Below are positions 20,001 through 30,494 of a stretch of DNA of 64,000 bases, piece after piece. Source of the DNA: an uncultured Saprospiraceae bacterium (lineage in GTDB: Bacteria > Bacteroidota > Bacteroidia > Chitinophagales > Saprospiraceae); NCBI GenBank assembly GCA_938045585.1, contig CALIAU010000013.1, positions 56,134 through 120,133 on the forward strand. The letters are read 5' to 3'. The position numbers and the translations under genes were made by a program. The notes under the pieces were generated by a model, which was given only the letters and a program-made list of their open reading frames with translations, had not been told where the DNA came from and did not search any database. Numbering within the stretch: position 1 is the stretch's first letter; every line of letters begins with the position of its first letter.

Positions 20001-23000
20001 TACTCTGATGTCCTCCATGACTAATGAGTTGAAGTTCTATTTCTCTATCACCGCCAGCTTTCTGAATAGTAATAGGATCAAAATTCATACTACCACTACC
20101 AGGGACAGCCATCTCTTGTTCAGCAATTAACTGACCCTCACGGATGACTATTAATGACAACCTGTCATCCTCGGTTAAACCTCCATCTATAGAAATTTCA
20201 TTTAAAATTGTGTTATCAAGGTTTAGATCTATAGTGTAGCTTTGTGTATTAAGAATTTCAGTCTCATTAATTCTATTATAAGACTTCTGTTTTACATCAT
20301 TTGTTGGATGGAAGTCTTCAGTATAGTATGTATACACAGATTTTAAAACAACAGGATAGCTGTACGATTCATCAACAATAGATTCTCCTTCAGGGGATTC
20401 ATATTGTGTTATTGTATGTATGCTTGGGTTCCAATGTATTCTGTCCCATCTCTCATTTGTTTGAGACTGGATTCTAAATATTATCGTTCTAATTTCACCT
20501 AGTGGAATCTCATTCAGTGCTTCAAAAGCTCCAGCAGGGTCATCTAAAGTAGTAGCACCATTTGTAGGGTCTATCACTTGTTGAAATAAAACTGCTTCGT
20601 CATTCGTACTTGGATTAATTGATAAAACTTCAAAGGTGAGTGGTGCTACTGATTCAAGAATCTCTACGTTTTCCCAACTAATAGTATGTGTGGTACCATC
20701 GGATACTGTACCTCCACTAAGATGTGTAAAGTGCTTAGCAGAGCTAAGAACAAAACTTTCAGAATAAGTACTTACATAAGGATTGACGCCTATTGCATCC
20801 ACGACTGCATCATTGTCAATAGGAATACCTGAAACGCTTACATACTCAACTTCAGGATCCCAATTTATCTCTCCATTTTCCGCTTCTTTATCGGTGTGTA
20901 ATCTGAAATAAATCCTCTGTCCTTTTTTCACCCTAAGTGTGGATGTAATAGCGTCATCATCTTCTACAATACTACCATCACCTGAGGCATTGCAGGGGAG
21001 TATGCTTGCAAGATATGAGGCACCAGTTAGTACATCAAAACCCTGTCCTGATTCAAATGGCATATCAATATATTCCCCTGCTAAATAGGTCACATCTGTT
21101 CCACTTCCTATATTATTTGTTGCTCTAATCCATTGAGATACATGTTCAAATGCGATCCCATTGTTTACATCATCGGTGATTTCTAGGGTTTGCAGACAGT
21201 CTGAACAGCCATACGCATTGCCAGGGCAGTCATTACAAGATGCTGGATCGGTAATACACGGATCTACCTGCCCAGAATACACACAGCCAAGTTCTATGTT
21301 AGGATCTAGTCCTGCGATCACTGTTGGCATAGCATTGCTACTGCCAATAAAAAGTCTACAGGTTTCATTTTCTGAATTTGCATGAATTTCTGGATTATCG
21401 GACAGTCTTCCATAAAAACCATTGTGATCTGTTTCTATGGATAAAAGCTCAGACCCATCAAATAGAGTATTATTCAGAATTCGTATGGTACCATCATGAG
21501 GGGCTTCCCAGACCTTAATCACATCATAGCCTGGAAGTAAGGATTTGAATTGGTCCACCTCTTCTGGTACTTGAATTTCTACTGATTTTCCTCTTACCAC
21601 CATGTTTTCGGTAAGTTCACTGGAAGCATGAAAACTGAGTTCCAAGTTATTATCATCTGTTTTATGTATTCTATTAAAATATACTGTACCATTAATAGAT
21701 AGGTCAGGAAGTCCATCTCCATTTCCATCTGTAAAAAATATGTTTGTGTGTTCAAGTGTGCTTGACAAACTTAAGCCTGCATGTGCTCCCAAAACACCAG
21801 CACCATCTCCAATAGATAAGCCCATTTGTCCAGACAATCCTAATGACCAACTTCTATAAAAATCTTTTACAACCGTATCTTCGATTAATACCCCCTGACT
21901 ATCATAGAGTTTATTTACAGGCATTCCCTCACTGGCAAATGAATGTACTGCTGATCCATTAACCCATTCGATTAGATGTCTGTAGTAAACTATTACATCC
22001 TTTTCCTTTTTTAATATATCGGGTAAACCATCACCATCTAAATCAATACTTGCTAGGATGGAATTATTCATAGAGGCAGATCCACTCACTCCACCATCCA
22101 AAGAGACATTTCCATTTTTTATATGAGGAAGAAACCCTAAGCCAATATTTACAGAAAAACCTACAGATAACTCTCTTGAGCGACTTGCTCCTAAAGCAGA
22201 AAGAGAAGAACTATATCTTGGGTCAAGAACTGTCGGTAAATAGTTAGAGCTTAGTAGCCCACAGTTATCCATAAGTGGCAGCTTGTGCTCATCCATCGTT
22301 TTAAACCTGATAAGAGATTTTACCTTCGTCAATTCAAACTTGGGTTCGTAGCGACCCATTTTATGATTGAAGGAAAAGTTTTGATGCATCGGTGATTTTA
22401 CCCTGATCAAATCATCATGACTGAGCACCTCTGTTTCTTGTATTTGAATTGGATCATTGCTTGATAGGATGTTTATTGATCCCCTTTTTGCAATTATGCT
22501 TAGTTCGTTTTGAGGTAAATCTTGCGGAAATACACGCGACGTTTCCCCATACCTGTCAATGTAATCGATTTGGAGTTTGCTATTCTCATTGTAGCCTCTT
22601 AGGGTATATCTGCTGTAGTTAGAATTTTCATTTGCTGCCCGATCTTTCTGATGAGCCTTAGATGCTTTTAGATTTTGTACATCCCTAGTTGAACTTGACT
22701 TAGCATCTTTGTTTGGATTCTCAACACCTCCTTCAGGATCTGTAAATGTTGGTGGATACGTAAAACCATCGTTACCACCATCGGCAATGTCGTTAGTTGG
22801 TACATCCGTTGTGTTTGGATCCTCTCCTTCTGTTTGAATTAAATGATTCGGAAAATCAGGGTCATCATCATCAATGTCGATAACTGTTGGTCCAGGCGGG
22901 ACGTTTATAAACCATTCGCCGTCACTATTTGTAGTTACAACCCGGCTACCACCAGTACTTTCGTCAATTAAAATATCTACATCCGCAAAACCTTCCTCAC

Positions 23001-25929
23001 CATCATCGTACTGTTCATTCTCATTCTCATCCCAATACACGCGGCCAAATAAGTTATAAATTTCTCCTCCATTATCATCACAGGGCACCTGATCTGGATT
23101 GTAACAATAAGGGAAATTATCACAATAGTAACCCACACCATCCCCATCTTGATCCACCTGAAGTGGATTATAATAGCTAGGGCAATTGTCACAAGTATCC
23201 CCAATGCCATCTCCATCCATATCCTCTTGATACGGATTCGCACTGCTGGGACAATTATCACAGGCATCTCCAACACCATCTCCATCTGTATCACCAATTG
23301 CTTTTAAATCAGAGTTTAACAAAGCTGCATTAGATAAATATGGACAGGGGTCACATGCATCACCGATTCCGTCACCGTCTGAGTCCACTTGTGAGGGATT
23401 GTAAACAGCAGTACAATTATCACAAGCATTCCCTACACCATCATTATCCTCATCATTTTGATTTTTGTTGTAAACATTTGGGCAATTGTCGCAAGCGTCA
23501 TACGTACCATCATTATCCATGTCACTTACGCCACATGCTCCCTGCACAAGTTCGCAAGGTTCCTGATTTGGGTTAAAAACATCCGGACAATTATCACAAT
23601 CATCAAAAATCTTATCTCCATCAGAATCTATAGTTCCACAATCTGGCGTTTCACCACAAGGAAGTTCTACCACTTCTTCATTACCAAACAGTGGGGAACA
23701 ATTCTCTAAATCTTCATAGTACTCAAATGCGTGCGTCTGGAATTCATTCCCAGCTACAAATTCAGTAACAGAAATCAACAGTACTTTTTCGAATGGCGCT
23801 ACATCCTCTTTGTAATTGAACACATATTCTCGTTCATTCGAGTCTTTTCCATTGTCATAACGGACTAATATAGATGTAAGCATTTGATCGTCTACCTGTT
23901 TAAAGCCATAGCGGGCATTGATACTTATGTCTGGTCTAAGATTAGTTCCTTCAAAGAATTTACTCCGATTAAATGTAATTGTGTAATAAGGTCCAACATT
24001 TGGATTGACATCACTTCCTGTGTATCGTATTGTTTTGATATAAACATTTTGACCTCCATTGGCAGGGCTGGCATCATTATTTGTTTCTGATTCATATTCA
24101 TACAACACAAAATTCCCATACTTATCCGTTGATTTTTCTAAATACCAGACTGCAATACCGTTTGGTCCAGCTAATCTAGCCGACTCTGAGCTTCCATATT
24201 CATGCTTAGAACCATCGGCGGAGAATACCACCCAAGTATAATTATTTGGATGATCTCCTTGGCGAATTATTTTGGAGAAACTACCAAGTTTGCGTTCATG
24301 AAATTGTCGATCAGCTATTCGATCTTCAAGTTCTGTATCACAAGTACCTTCATAATGTCTATTCGGTAAATAAATTCCATCTTCTGTAGAAAATACTAGT
24401 TGACTCCCATTCAGGGTATACAATTCTGTCTCATCTTCTGGATCATATTGTGGAACTCCCCATCTTGTATCTACACTAATTTGGGGAATAGGAATACTCC
24501 AACCCTGACCTAACCATCCTCCCCCAGCATCACTTGAATAATTCAATGCAACAGAAGGCGCCATACCTAGTCTTCCACTCGGAATACTAAGCGGATAACT
24601 CACGGAAGCATCTCCCTTTTGACTTACCTGTGGTGGACTCATGATATTTCTTCCTGCAAATGGTGAAGCGACTTCCATGTCAGACATCATAGTAGGTGTA
24701 AAGCCAGTTGCCGAAGGCGTTTCTGGTAATTGGATAACACCATTTATATAATCACTGAAATGATCCGTTTTGAAATATATTTCTTTCTTCACCACATCAA
24801 TACTATCTAGCTCTACGGCACTCCATGATTTAATTTTTTCATTGAAATAGAAACAACGCACATCTTTTTCCGTATAACCCGCTGGTATCCGCTGTGCATC
24901 ATAGGGCATCTTTATAGTAAGTTTCTTTTTGAATTGTGACCGGTGTGGACCAAAACGATAGGCAGTAAGACCAGGGGTAGTGTTGACAAGACCGGAATTC
25001 ATTGGTGCAATATCTACACCCTGAATTTTGCTTATGGTCAATGAAAGATCTTCTTCTAAAGACTGCTCAGCTAAGAATATGCTGATATCATTTCTGTGTA
25101 CAGTTCCACTAAAGTCCATTGCTAATTCCTGCGTAAATTGCTCAGCACTTAGCACCTGGGGAGCTGCTATATAGTTATCTATTTCTTCTAAGTTGTCTGC
25201 GAGATCAATAGTTTGAGAAATCACTTCGCCATTGTCAAGTGTAAGGTGGATCTCTATTTGTTTCTTTTCTATTAAAGAAGGACTAAGCTGTACCCACTGT
25301 CTAAGTTGGTTGCTATTAAGTTCAGCCTCTGTACCTTCAACACGACAAGAGCGCACCGCATCGGATAGCTGTGCACTGATTAATATCTTTCCTTCGTGCT
25401 TAAACTCTACTGCCTCATTATCAAGAAATAGGTGAACAGTACGTGGCTTAGCAATTTTTTTAAGACTGACATTTGTAATTTCATATTCGTATGCATACGC
25501 TGCATGTGCATTAAAGCGTACCGAGTTAAATCCAGTACGGATTTCTCCTGGAAGCAAATATTTCTTTGCCTGCTCCCAATCTGTTTGCTTTTTAATGATG
25601 CCTTCACCTCTTGCTGAGGCTTCATTGATAGACAGATTTACACCCTGATTCGCAATGCCCCTTAGTTCATACTCTAGGATGAAGACAGAGTTTTCTTCTA
25701 ATGCATCTTCTACATAGAAATTGAAGACATTATCCTGAGGGGAGTCTAATTTTCCCTCAACAGCGCTTCCTATTTTCCCGTTTTTTAAATCTGCAGTATA
25801 TTCTCTTAATACAGTTAGGTCTTCGATTGTATTTGCAAGTAAAGAACTGCTAAACAATAAGAGCAAGCTAAGAGATGAAAAAACATGAATAGCTTTAGTA
25901 AATATTGAATTAGGATTTAGTGTAGTCAT
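14002..25929 (-). CDS. Secreted TcB-TcC-like RHS protein with thrombospondin type 3 repeats and unknown beta-rich cargo
   Basis: This 3,975-residue protein begins with a Sec signal peptide ([16 protein letters not shown]). Residues about 410-760 are the SpvB/TcB N-terminal domain ([29 protein letters not shown]). Interrupting it are seven thrombospondin type 3 calcium repeats (about 763-950, pattern DxDGDGxGDxCDNCP) and a Cna-B/SdrD-like beta domain (about 956-1023, [19 protein letters not shown]). TcB-type FG-GAP/VCBS propeller blades follow ([27 protein letters not shown]), then the TcdB-like middle region, YD/RHS repeats, and the RHS core at about 3700-3765 ([37 protein letters not shown]). 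The last 210 residues are Gly-rich and beta-prone and match no toxin I recognise. There is no T9SS sorting tail. The gene is last in a four-gene minus-strand operon, 10 bases after its neighbour, and converges on tcA. It could supply the cocoon for TcA or act alone as a surface RHS protein. Confidence 0.9.
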   Translation of the reverse strand: MTTLNPNSIFTKAIHVFSSLSLLLLFSSSLLANTIEDLTVLREYTADLKNGKIGSAVEGKLDSPQDNVFNFYVEDALEENSVFILEYELRGIANQGVNLSINEASARGEGIIKKQTDWEQAKKYLLPGEIRTGFNSVRFNAHAAYAYEYEITNVSLKKIAKPRTVHLFLDNEAVEFKHEGKILISAQLSDAVRSCRVEGTEAELNSNQLRQWVQLSPSLIEKKQIEIHLTLDNGEVISQTIDLADNLEEIDNYIAAPQVLSAEQFTQELAMDFSGTVHRNDISIFLAEQSLEEDLSLTISKIQGVDIAPMNSGLVNTTPGLTAYRFGPHRSQFKKKLTIKMPYDAQRIPAGYTEKDVRCFYFNEKIKSWSAVELDSIDVVKKEIYFKTDHFSDYINGVIQLPETPSATGFTPTMMSDMEVASPFAGRNIMSPPQVSQKGDASVSYPLSIPSGRLGMAPSVALNYSSDAGGGWLGQGWSIPIPQISVDTRWGVPQYDPEDETELYTLNGSQLVFSTEDGIYLPNRHYEGTCDTELEDRIADRQFHERKLGSFSKIIRQGDHPNNYTWVVFSADGSKHEYGSSESARLAGPNGIAVWYLEKSTDKYGNFVLYEYESETNNDASPANGGQNVYIKTIRYTGSDVNPNVGPYYTITFNRSKFFEGTNLRPDISINARYGFKQVDDQMLTSILVRYDNGKDSNEREYVFNYKEDVAPFEKVLLISVTEFVAGNEFQTHAFEYYEDLENCSPLFGNEEVVELPCGETPDCGTIDSDGDKIFDDCDNCPDVFNPNQEPCELVQGACGVSDMDNDGTYDACDNCPNVYNKNQNDEDNDGVGNACDNCTAVYNPSQVDSDGDGIGDACDPCPYLSNAALLNSDLKAIGDTDGDGVGDACDNCPSSANPYQEDMDGDGIGDTCDNCPSYYNPLQVDQDGDGVGYYCDNFPYCYNPDQVPCDDNGGEIYNLFGRVYWDENENEQYDDGEEGFADVDILIDESTGGSRVVTTNSDGEWFINVPPGPTVIDIDDDDPDFPNHLIQTEGEDPNTTDVPTNDIADGGNDGFTYPPTFTDPEGGVENPNKDAKSSSTRDVQNLKASKAHQKDRAANENSNYSRYTLRGYNENSKLQIDYIDRYGETSRVFPQDLPQNELSIIAKRGSINILSSNDPIQIQETEVLSHDDLIRVKSPMHQNFSFNHKMGRYEPKFELTKVKSLIRFKTMDEHKLPLMDNCGLLSSNYLPTVLDPRYSSSLSALGASRSRELSVGFSVNIGLGFLPHIKNGNVSLDGGVSGSASMNNSILASIDLDGDGLPDILKKEKDVIVYYRHLIEWVNGSAVHSFASEGMPVNKLYDSQGVLIEDTVVKDFYRSWSLGLSGQMGLSIGDGAGVLGAHAGLSLSSTLEHTNIFFTDGNGDGLPDLSINGTVYFNRIHKTDDNNLELSFHASSELTENMVVRGKSVEIQVPEEVDQFKSLLPGYDVIKVWEAPHDGTIRILNNTLFDGSELLSIETDHNGFYGRLSDNPEIHANSENETCRLFIGSSNAMPTVIAGLDPNIELGCVYSGQVDPCITDPASCNDCPGNAYGCSDCLQTLEITDDVNNGIAFEHVSQWIRATNNIGSGTDVTYLAGEYIDMPFESGQGFDVLTGASYLASILPCNASGDGSIVEDDDAITSTLRVKKGQRIYFRLHTDKEAENGEINWDPEVEYVSVSGIPIDNDAVVDAIGVNPYVSTYSESFVLSSAKHFTHLSGGTVSDGTTHTISWENVEILESVAPLTFEVLSINPSTNDEAVLFQQVIDPTNGATTLDDPAGAFEALNEIPLGEIRTIIFRIQSQTNERWDRIHWNPSIHTITQYESPEGESIVDESYSYPVVLKSVYTYYTEDFHPTNDVKQKSYNRINETEILNTQSYTIDLNLDNTILNEISIDGGLTEDDRLSLIVIREGQLIAEQEMAVPGSGSMNFDPITIQKAGGDREIELQLISHGGHQSNDILRILDSSRFDGELGQIRNSTTQESFGILTRRHLNLLRYSGEDLDGTYFRAWGQFMYNPDLEEEAEEDINHVKLINVRKLNPLELDQDQFDALDMFDMDDINPQQDFFGGIDINTPVLDLLQSSYSTNSVGSLSTLSDLNFNPSILFPEPRIDKVQVDQDAQLWERWQGYGRHNYAAKTSARASEFEETALIDLDETTASPQYPPGDKGTYSFNKFVLSNSIVARAGVKLGGDNNAVTGNLGLSQTLKACSSNLIDYFDVNGDRYPDIMSGIAYQLTQATGGLKSIETNDGAILFPGAASSTSRTGNASASGKYSNPAWASPDAKGKGLNKRRNYLDFSKGSVSISGNYGHGDSQVDVLWADINGDGLSDRLTIDPSGKISTFLNMGHDLQDLNSDWGSNLALNLDENTSFGLGAGISIGQGNSIAIGLSLGGGRATSHGRLIDINGDGLLDYVSSKETSDGLLYFVQYNTGTGFVEDSCPLPFDLTDNVSTSNAGLNGSFTVMVPTPWTVKAGFSVSATPISNSQSLTLKSIEDYNGDGFPDFLFQNLENGDPELTIRHSNIGKTNKLKKIITPIGGEYTIDYKHQPSSYHMQGGRWVMQKLKVEDTHAIPAEGVATTHQDFIYHNGKYDRREREFYGYEYVRVIDRDTPGNVETPIYRQQVNRYNNSSYYLNGSLTEQHVARYDVNIDNATHILDVDEIEIRPNHTLSSVFNSYELRLPNTTISDENPVWLMKEADPNVDLNYDIGGNKGVGAAFPILKSTTKIHKEFGHGDLAKTTAMEYDAFGRIIDVVESGDGNNFNSTISYHPTIYTEDVVWIKDIPKNIKVHADGEEKRFRQVVGYSTSKGHPTFIRTHLNADEFADTRITYDVFGNIATTISPKDEHGKAIKTWFNHDTEQEKYVTQIRHHYNGQYWRSNATYDAFFDQLLSNQGINREHMSYTLDVFGRVETVRAPKDKQKDYTIKHIYNEPNPRFTATTLHHDALSGSDDTDIMTISIGNGLGQVVQTKKEVVIHELVDGDTPITKHGMAVSGITRLDKYGRAVRNYNPTFESAMTTDFVNNVANNNYSRIVYDRFDRQHDVYDQAGTKTEINYSTEGGAMVTTSSVMQNEDGTMIVNKEFVDMDGRKLKQIFNEKETSFTYDNIGQLLQTLHEDDEITSYTYDQGGRTISRNHPDAGLREMSYDLFGNLKTVNTPNLGDNPIEYSFDALGRILAVTYPDYASGGENVNNVVYDYYPFAMSFVDHNRGQLKSVNDASGLTEYQYGSHGELIRTDRTIVVPLKGEISLYETYVYDSWNRLDSLRYPDGEILSYTYDQGGNLSQINDETNLLLQLGYDHYGKKNFVEYGNGTTEEFTYRDDLQWLSNVIAKTPADNTPENNTLCHMGYGYDKVGNILSIENVGGPVSETMLGGNYQHSYSYDNYNRLDSASGYWTGDQDLAGSMAVESAYTLNMEYGTMHKILSKTQNHSVDQIDVSVNTYENNYEYSDTKPRQLSQILDSGTLTQSFAYDLNGNMQSHNNIHGEDRLMVWDEADRLKGISTGLTGLQHNIYDAAGQRALKGSGSISTIVENGETLIQDATLGNYTVYYSPNFVIGGNGQLSKHYFYGSTRFRSSLAGHLSDLEMDEPANSNQALASLPARQAYDIDYLASELNIPTVNMEENSSMSGDCNEDGDCVDLNYWYHANHLGSMSFLSDDNGKAYEFSLQLPFGENMVTQSTGSYTTPYRYTGQELDPMSGLYYYGARYYDPSVSGFLSVDPLADKFPTQTSYINAYNNPIKYIDVDGLYGDEAEANRQRNLAIERGKDVGEVYKSGDEWMFNVVDGKNSYSTYDKDFSSKMKLKSSINYSSGDKYEEDVGKRYLGLGSNWSAVSAELDTRIGSEKNNFESEFTFNVGKAEGNFDLGILTKHNNIDYVFYGDVNVGFYGAEFEVKNSFTLFNLIKVTGTAGGTFKSLHLGAEAGTFYDNNSKTLVFEGIGHLGAGLGGKLGIRVELFFGNHE

Positions 25930-25939
25930 AACTTAGGAA

Positions 25940-27343
25940 TTAATCAATTACAATAATTTTTTGTGAAATCGTTTTGCCATCAAGAACCAACTCAACAGTG
26001 TAGCTGCCCTTGTGATCAAATTGGATTTCTTCTTGAATGCTATCGCCCTGGCTTTGTATCGTATTGCTTCGCACAAATTGCCCCAGTGCATTATATATGC
26101 GATAAGTGATCGCGCTCTCCTCTGTATTTTCAAGGCTTAGAATTGCTGCTGCATGGACATGAACAGGGTTAGGGTAGAGTTCAAATCTAGATTCGAATTC
26201 TTCATGGCTTGTATGTCTTAATTGAATATAGTAGGAAGAACTTTTTCGTCTATCCAGTTTGATAGTACCGTGAAATAGTTCTGATTGATCTCGCTGTAAA
26301 GTATGTGCTTGGAGATCCTCCTTCTTGTCGTCTTCTGTGCCTGAGAGAAGAATCCAATCACTAGGATTTAGATGCTGAAGATGTTCCGGAATCTTGAGAT
26401 AAACATGTAAGAGCATCTCCTCTTCTTGCATGGCATCTAGATTCAGTTTCCATTTCCGTTCAATGATGCCATCCGCGTCGTTTGCTTCTTTTGGAAAATC
26501 AAAGTCTCCATTGTTATCTGAACAGAATACGAAGCTTTTGTCCTTAATTCTTCCTTGGTTATCCCTATTATAGGGTGCTAATTCAGAAAGAGAAAGACAG
26601 AAAGATGGCTCTGCATTTGTATTCGTAGCTTGCTTTTGATACAGCGAAGTATTGTCATCTCTACCAAGGGCAGTCGTTCTAAAAGAAAATTCAGAATCAT
26701 CATCTGCCTGATAAATACGTTTTCCATCAGAATTCAAATAGGCAAAATTGGTAGGCATATCAATGCCATACTTTATGGCCAGATACGATTCGATAATTTT
26801 TTGTTGCTTTTTACTTATTGCTCTTTCGTAAATAAGTATCTCCGCTATATGTTCTTCTTCACTTAGTTTTTTCCATTCATTTTTTTTGGACTGTTTCAGT
26901 CTGTCCCAACGGTCTTTATAAAAAAGGATTTTTGTTTCATCCTCTCTGCCCTCAAATTCTAGTGTTCGTTTATTTGTGATTTTGTCATTTGCAACGAGTA
27001 TGTTTTCGAACCCATCTTCTTCAATGACGAAGCCGTTTTTCTTAGCATTGCTAACACAGACCACAAACATACTGATCGATGCATTTTTGTCTGAACAGGA
27101 AATGGTGTTTTCTTGTAAGAGTATTTCAGGATGAAAATTGAATATTGAATTCTCTTTAAGGGTATTGTCAGAATTATAGTCCTCTGACTTTTCCCATACA
27201 CAGAGTCCTGCTATCTGTGCAGGCGAAACTAATTGTGAAGGATAAGAATCAACACCATTCTGTGCAAATAATCCAAGATGGGAAAAGCATAGAAAGATCA
27301 GAAGATAACTGAAATGTATTTTGATTTTATTTGATGTAGTCAT
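25940..27343 (-). CDS. T9SS-sorted secreted surface protein
   Basis: The frame opens at 27376, but the ATG at 27343 fits better: it puts the signal peptide (IHFSYLLIFLCFSHLGLFAQ) at the N terminus and shares the start context TTATGACTACA with the next gene. The mature protein carries the module common in Bacteroidota surface proteins, with EHIAEILIYERAISKKQQK and ESYLAIKYGID. It ends in a type A sorting domain (RFELYPNPV, YRIYNALGQ, GSYTVELVLDGK), which directs export by T9SS and attachment to the surface. No catalytic motif was seen. It lies 10 bases upstream of the TcB-TcC-like gene and is probably cotranscribed, so it may be a cell-surface partner of that toxin (inference). Confidence 0.85.
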   Translation of the reverse strand: MTTSNKIKIHFSYLLIFLCFSHLGLFAQNGVDSYPSQLVSPAQIAGLCVWEKSEDYNSDNTLKENSIFNFHPEILLQENTISCSDKNASISMFVVCVSNAKKNGFVIEEDGFENILVANDKITNKRTLEFEGREDETKILFYKDRWDRLKQSKKNEWKKLSEEEHIAEILIYERAISKKQQKIIESYLAIKYGIDMPTNFAYLNSDGKRIYQADDDSEFSFRTTALGRDDNTSLYQKQATNTNAEPSFCLSLSELAPYNRDNQGRIKDKSFVFCSDNNGDFDFPKEANDADGIIERKWKLNLDAMQEEEMLLHVYLKIPEHLQHLNPSDWILLSGTEDDKKEDLQAHTLQRDQSELFHGTIKLDRRKSSSYYIQLRHTSHEEFESRFELYPNPVHVHAAAILSLENTEESAITYRIYNALGQFVRSNTIQSQGDSIQEEIQFDHKGSYTVELVLDGKTISQKIIVID

Positions 27344-27420
27344 AATACGTGACTTATAATGAATGAAGACAAACATTGTATTTATAATTTTGATTTCTAA
27401 TTGTGCACTATGTCAAGGCA

Positions 27421-27789
27421 TCAAGGATCACAGTTTCCAAATAATTTTACCCAGTCGCCTTCAGTACCCTGCATGATGTCGAAATAATAAAAACCCCTTT
27501 TCATATCATCTTCTTCTGCCACATAGACTAGAAGACCATCAGCAGGATTGACAATTCCATTCATTTGCATTTCTGACATACGAGGTATGAGCAAACCCTG
27601 GGTACTACTGTTGACTGCAAGTTTTGCAGATGATTGTGGAAGGCTATTTTCTCCAATGAGAACTCGTTCATCAGGAAGTACATTAAGTTGTGCATGTAGA
27701 TTGTTTGAGCATAGAAAGAAAATACCTATACATAAGGGCACACTCATTTTGAATATGGCGGTCCTAAGTTTAATTTTTATTGAATTCAT
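27421..27789 (-). CDS. Small secreted protein with the same N-terminal module as the upstream SprB-repeat protein
   Basis: This 122-residue protein has a signal peptide (MSVPLCIGIFFLCSNNLHAQ). The rest is a single module of about 85 residues (LIGENSLPQSSAKLAVNSST, GLLIPRMSEMQM, PADGLLVYV, GFYYFD, WVKLFGNC). The same module forms the N terminus of the 778-residue protein encoded 43 bases upstream (TAKLKINSTTQGFLMPRM, SDGLMVFV, RGFYFYD, WIKLYPDC). I recognise it as a head module that recurs at the N termini of long Bacteroidota surface and fibre-like proteins, but no function is established to my knowledge. It could be a detached copy of the head domain. It is the second gene of the toxin operon. 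Confidence 0.75.
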   Translation of the reverse strand: MNSIKIKLRTAIFKMSVPLCIGIFFLCSNNLHAQLNVLPDERVLIGENSLPQSSAKLAVNSSTQGLLIPRMSEMQMNGIVNPADGLLVYVAEEDDMKRGFYYFDIMQGTEGDWVKLFGNCDP

Positions 27790-27832
27790 GATTTTTATTT
27801 TATGTGTTTTTAATTATGAATGAATTAGAATT

Positions 27833-30169
27833 TTAGTCTCCTGGGTCGCAATTAAATGATGAGGTAATTGTTTGGCAGAGTCCTGTAGTCGGGTTCCAAA
27901 CCTCATACCTTATTGTTTGCCATTCTTCTTCAGTCAGATCTACGTGGAATAAATTGTTAGCAGTGTTTACATCAATAGTCGTCCCATCACAACTGGTCAA
28001 TAAATTATTCACTACGTTTTCTATATAATTGTCTTGTCCACCATTCCATGGAATAGGGTAATTCAGAGGTAGAATTGAATCGTCTACAACTATCTCTATT
28101 ATTGTGATTGTAATTAAACCTTCTCCGCAGGTCCAACATGGATGAAATGCATCACTAGAAATATTGCAATTTGATGCTACGTACTGATCAGAGGAACAAG
28201 TTGTACAAGCATTCGAACACTCTATTGGAATGATCTGCGCAGATGTTTCTGCAGTACATCCTTCATCATCAGTTACTGTAACTGTATACGTTGTAGTTAC
28301 ATTTGGACTTTCTATAATGCCCTGTGTAGTGGCTCCTGTGTTCCATAGATAGGTGTATGGAGGATACCCACCACTAACAACAGCAGTTAGAATACCATCC
28401 CCGCAATCATTTGTGGTATCATCTTCCACATTGACAGAAAGCGTTGAACAATCTATACAATCTTCTGAAAGAGGAACTAAGATTGACTGGTCTTCAATGC
28501 ACCCATCGGCATCAGTGACAGTAACGATGTATGTGGTTTCTTCTAAAATTGTAGTTTCTATTTGGCTACCTGTCTGACCTGTGCTCCACACGTAATTGAA
28601 CGGTGGAGTTCCATCGAATACACTTGCACTAAGTGTTAAATTATCTCCAGCACAAACTTCTGTTGGATTTGCAATTACGTTGAGCCCCAGTGGGTCGCAG
28701 TCGACATCACAACCGCAAGCTGATAAAAGATCTTGGTCTACCTCAACTGTAGCTGTCTTAGTGTAACTATCCGGAATTTCTTCTTCACAAGTTCCTGTAA
28801 ATATGACTTCATCTAAAGTATGTGTAATGGTGAGTATATCACCCACAGCGAATTGCTCACAAGGTCTATTTGTGGTAAAAGTGGTTCCAACATAGGCATC
28901 ACCCATACCAATTGTCAAAGCACTAGTGAACGTTGGAAAGGCAGGATTTGTTGAAGTTATTTCAACGTCATTTATAAAGGAGCCTCCACCTGTACAACAT
29001 TCATAGGATGTAATAGGTATCTGAAAAACAGACTCAAATTTTAAATTGTCTTCAATGTCTGAACAGATTAAATTGAATTCTTCCATTGGAGGTCCATCTT
29101 CTACAATTGCACCGCAACAATCTTCTCCAATTGTAACCGTAATAAATTCTGTACCAATGCAACCATCTGCATCCGTGACTGTCACACTATATTCTGTATC
29201 CTGATCTGGAGACACAACTATTTGTTCTGTAGTTTCACCAGTATTCCATTCAAATGTAAAAGGAGCTGTTCCTGCTGCTACAGCTGCTGTAAGCATTGTG
29301 CTTTCTCCCGAGCACACAGAAGCAGGGTCCGCAGTAAGGTTTACCATTAAAAAGTTAACACCTAAAAGTATGCTGGAAGCTGCAAAGCTGCAGCCATTCG
29401 CATCTGTTATCGCGACAACATAGAAACCTGGGCTAAGATCGGTTGCTGTCATGCCGGTTTGTCCATCATTCCATAAATATGTAAATGGTGCTGATCCTCC
29501 AGATACATGCACTGTGAGTGAACCATTTGGATTGTTACAGCTAGGGCTAGAATTATCAAAGCTAAATTGCGGATCGTCTACAAATACAGTTACTTGATCA
29601 ATGTCACTGCATCCCTCAGCAGGATTTGTAACCGTAACAGTAAATGTTGAAGTTTCTGTAGCTTGTACAATTATCTGATCTGTTGTTCCTCCAGTAGACC
29701 AGGAATACAAAAATTCGCAATCATTTGTTTGGTTCGTTCCAATTGTAACATTTTCTCCTGAACAAACTGTAAGATCTTCTCCTGCATCAGCGATCATGTC
29801 ACATTCTTCGCATGCATCGCAACAATCGGGATAAAGTTTTATCCATTCTGATTTCTTATGGTCATAGAAATAGAAGCCCCTGATCTCTATGACCATATTA
29901 TTTACAAAGACCATTAATCCATCTGATGGGCTATCAATTTCTTGCATCTCCTCAAAACTCATTCGAGGCATAAGGAAGCCTTGAGTCGTACTATTTATCT
30001 TAAGTTTTGCCGTCTCTTGATCCTCTTCTTCGGGGCCCATTACGACACTATTATCTTGAATTACTCGCGTCTGAGCATGAAGCCCAACAACACAGAATAA
30101 ACTGATAAACGTTATGAATGCTATTGAAATAAATTGATTTACGAGGCAAAGGAATCTATGTGCATACAT
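27833..30169 (-). CDS. SprB/Ig-like repeat surface protein, first gene of the toxin operon
   Basis: The 778-residue protein has a signal peptide (FITFISLFCVVGLHAQ), then the head module shared with the next gene, then a Cys-rich stretch. At least four SprB/PKD-like repeats follow, for example SAPFTYLWNDGQTGMTATDL with VVAITDANGC, and three with the pattern CSGE..TAPFTFEWNTGET..YSVTVTDADGC. Between them is a domain of about 120 residues with several Cys (residues about 355-475). Such repeats build adhesin-like fibres on Bacteroidota cells; SprB itself is a gliding adhesin. No clear T9SS sorting tail is visible: the C terminus ends in a Cys-containing CQTITSSFNCDPGD. It is divergent from the arylsulfotransferase-like gene and heads an operon ending in the TcB-TcC-like gene. 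A role in binding target cells or anchoring the toxin is plausible but not proven. Confidence 0.82.
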   Translation of the reverse strand: MYAHRFLCLVNQFISIAFITFISLFCVVGLHAQTRVIQDNSVVMGPEEEDQETAKLKINSTTQGFLMPRMSFEEMQEIDSPSDGLMVFVNNMVIEIRGFYFYDHKKSEWIKLYPDCCDACEECDMIADAGEDLTVCSGENVTIGTNQTNDCEFLYSWSTGGTTDQIIVQATETSTFTVTVTNPAEGCSDIDQVTVFVDDPQFSFDNSSPSCNNPNGSLTVHVSGGSAPFTYLWNDGQTGMTATDLSPGFYVVAITDANGCSFAASSILLGVNFLMVNLTADPASVCSGESTMLTAAVAAGTAPFTFEWNTGETTEQIVVSPDQDTEYSVTVTDADGCIGTEFITVTIGEDCCGAIVEDGPPMEEFNLICSDIEDNLKFESVFQIPITSYECCTGGGSFINDVEITSTNPAFPTFTSALTIGMGDAYVGTTFTTNRPCEQFAVGDILTITHTLDEVIFTGTCEEEIPDSYTKTATVEVDQDLLSACGCDVDCDPLGLNVIANPTEVCAGDNLTLSASVFDGTPPFNYVWSTGQTGSQIETTILEETTYIVTVTDADGCIEDQSILVPLSEDCIDCSTLSVNVEDDTTNDCGDGILTAVVSGGYPPYTYLWNTGATTQGIIESPNVTTTYTVTVTDDEGCTAETSAQIIPIECSNACTTCSSDQYVASNCNISSDAFHPCWTCGEGLITITIIEIVVDDSILPLNYPIPWNGGQDNYIENVVNNLLTSCDGTTIDVNTANNLFHVDLTEEEWQTIRYEVWNPTTGLCQTITSSFNCDPGD

Positions 30170-30494
30170 ATCACAGTATGATTTAGAGAATCAAGAAATA
30201 AATTGAATTAAATATGAAAGAGAGTAGTTGAATGCATCTCTCTTAGCTATAATTGTCAAGACTATAACTGAGAAAATGAACTAGTGTGACATGAGATGTG
30301 AATTTTTATTTCTTCTTCACTGTCTGTATCAGGAAAATAACAATAGAAAGAAATTATAATGGAAGAATGCACATGACTACCTGCCAGCATGCGCACGCGG
30401 GTAGGCCGCAAAACCATCAAGTACCTAAAACTAAATAATCGATTTGTCCGAGCCATATGTCATAGGAACGTTTTGTAACTCTTATCTTTATAAA
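30170..30494. other. Divergent intergenic region (325 bases)
   Basis: This is the only place for the promoters of both the minus-strand toxin operon and the plus-strand arylsulfotransferase-like gene. No complete TTTG/TAnnTTTG pair was found on either strand; TATCTTTA at 30482-30489 is a 7/8 match but lies too close to the start to be sure. A degenerate copy of the dispersed palindrome (ctacctgc and gcgggtag arms, 30377-30404) lies in it and is the leftmost copy in the window. Confidence 0.5.

Noticed and set aside
22874..24241. Plus-strand frames opposite the thrombospondin repeats
   Set aside because: The minus-strand frame has clear calcium-repeat and SpvB motifs; the others are shadows.
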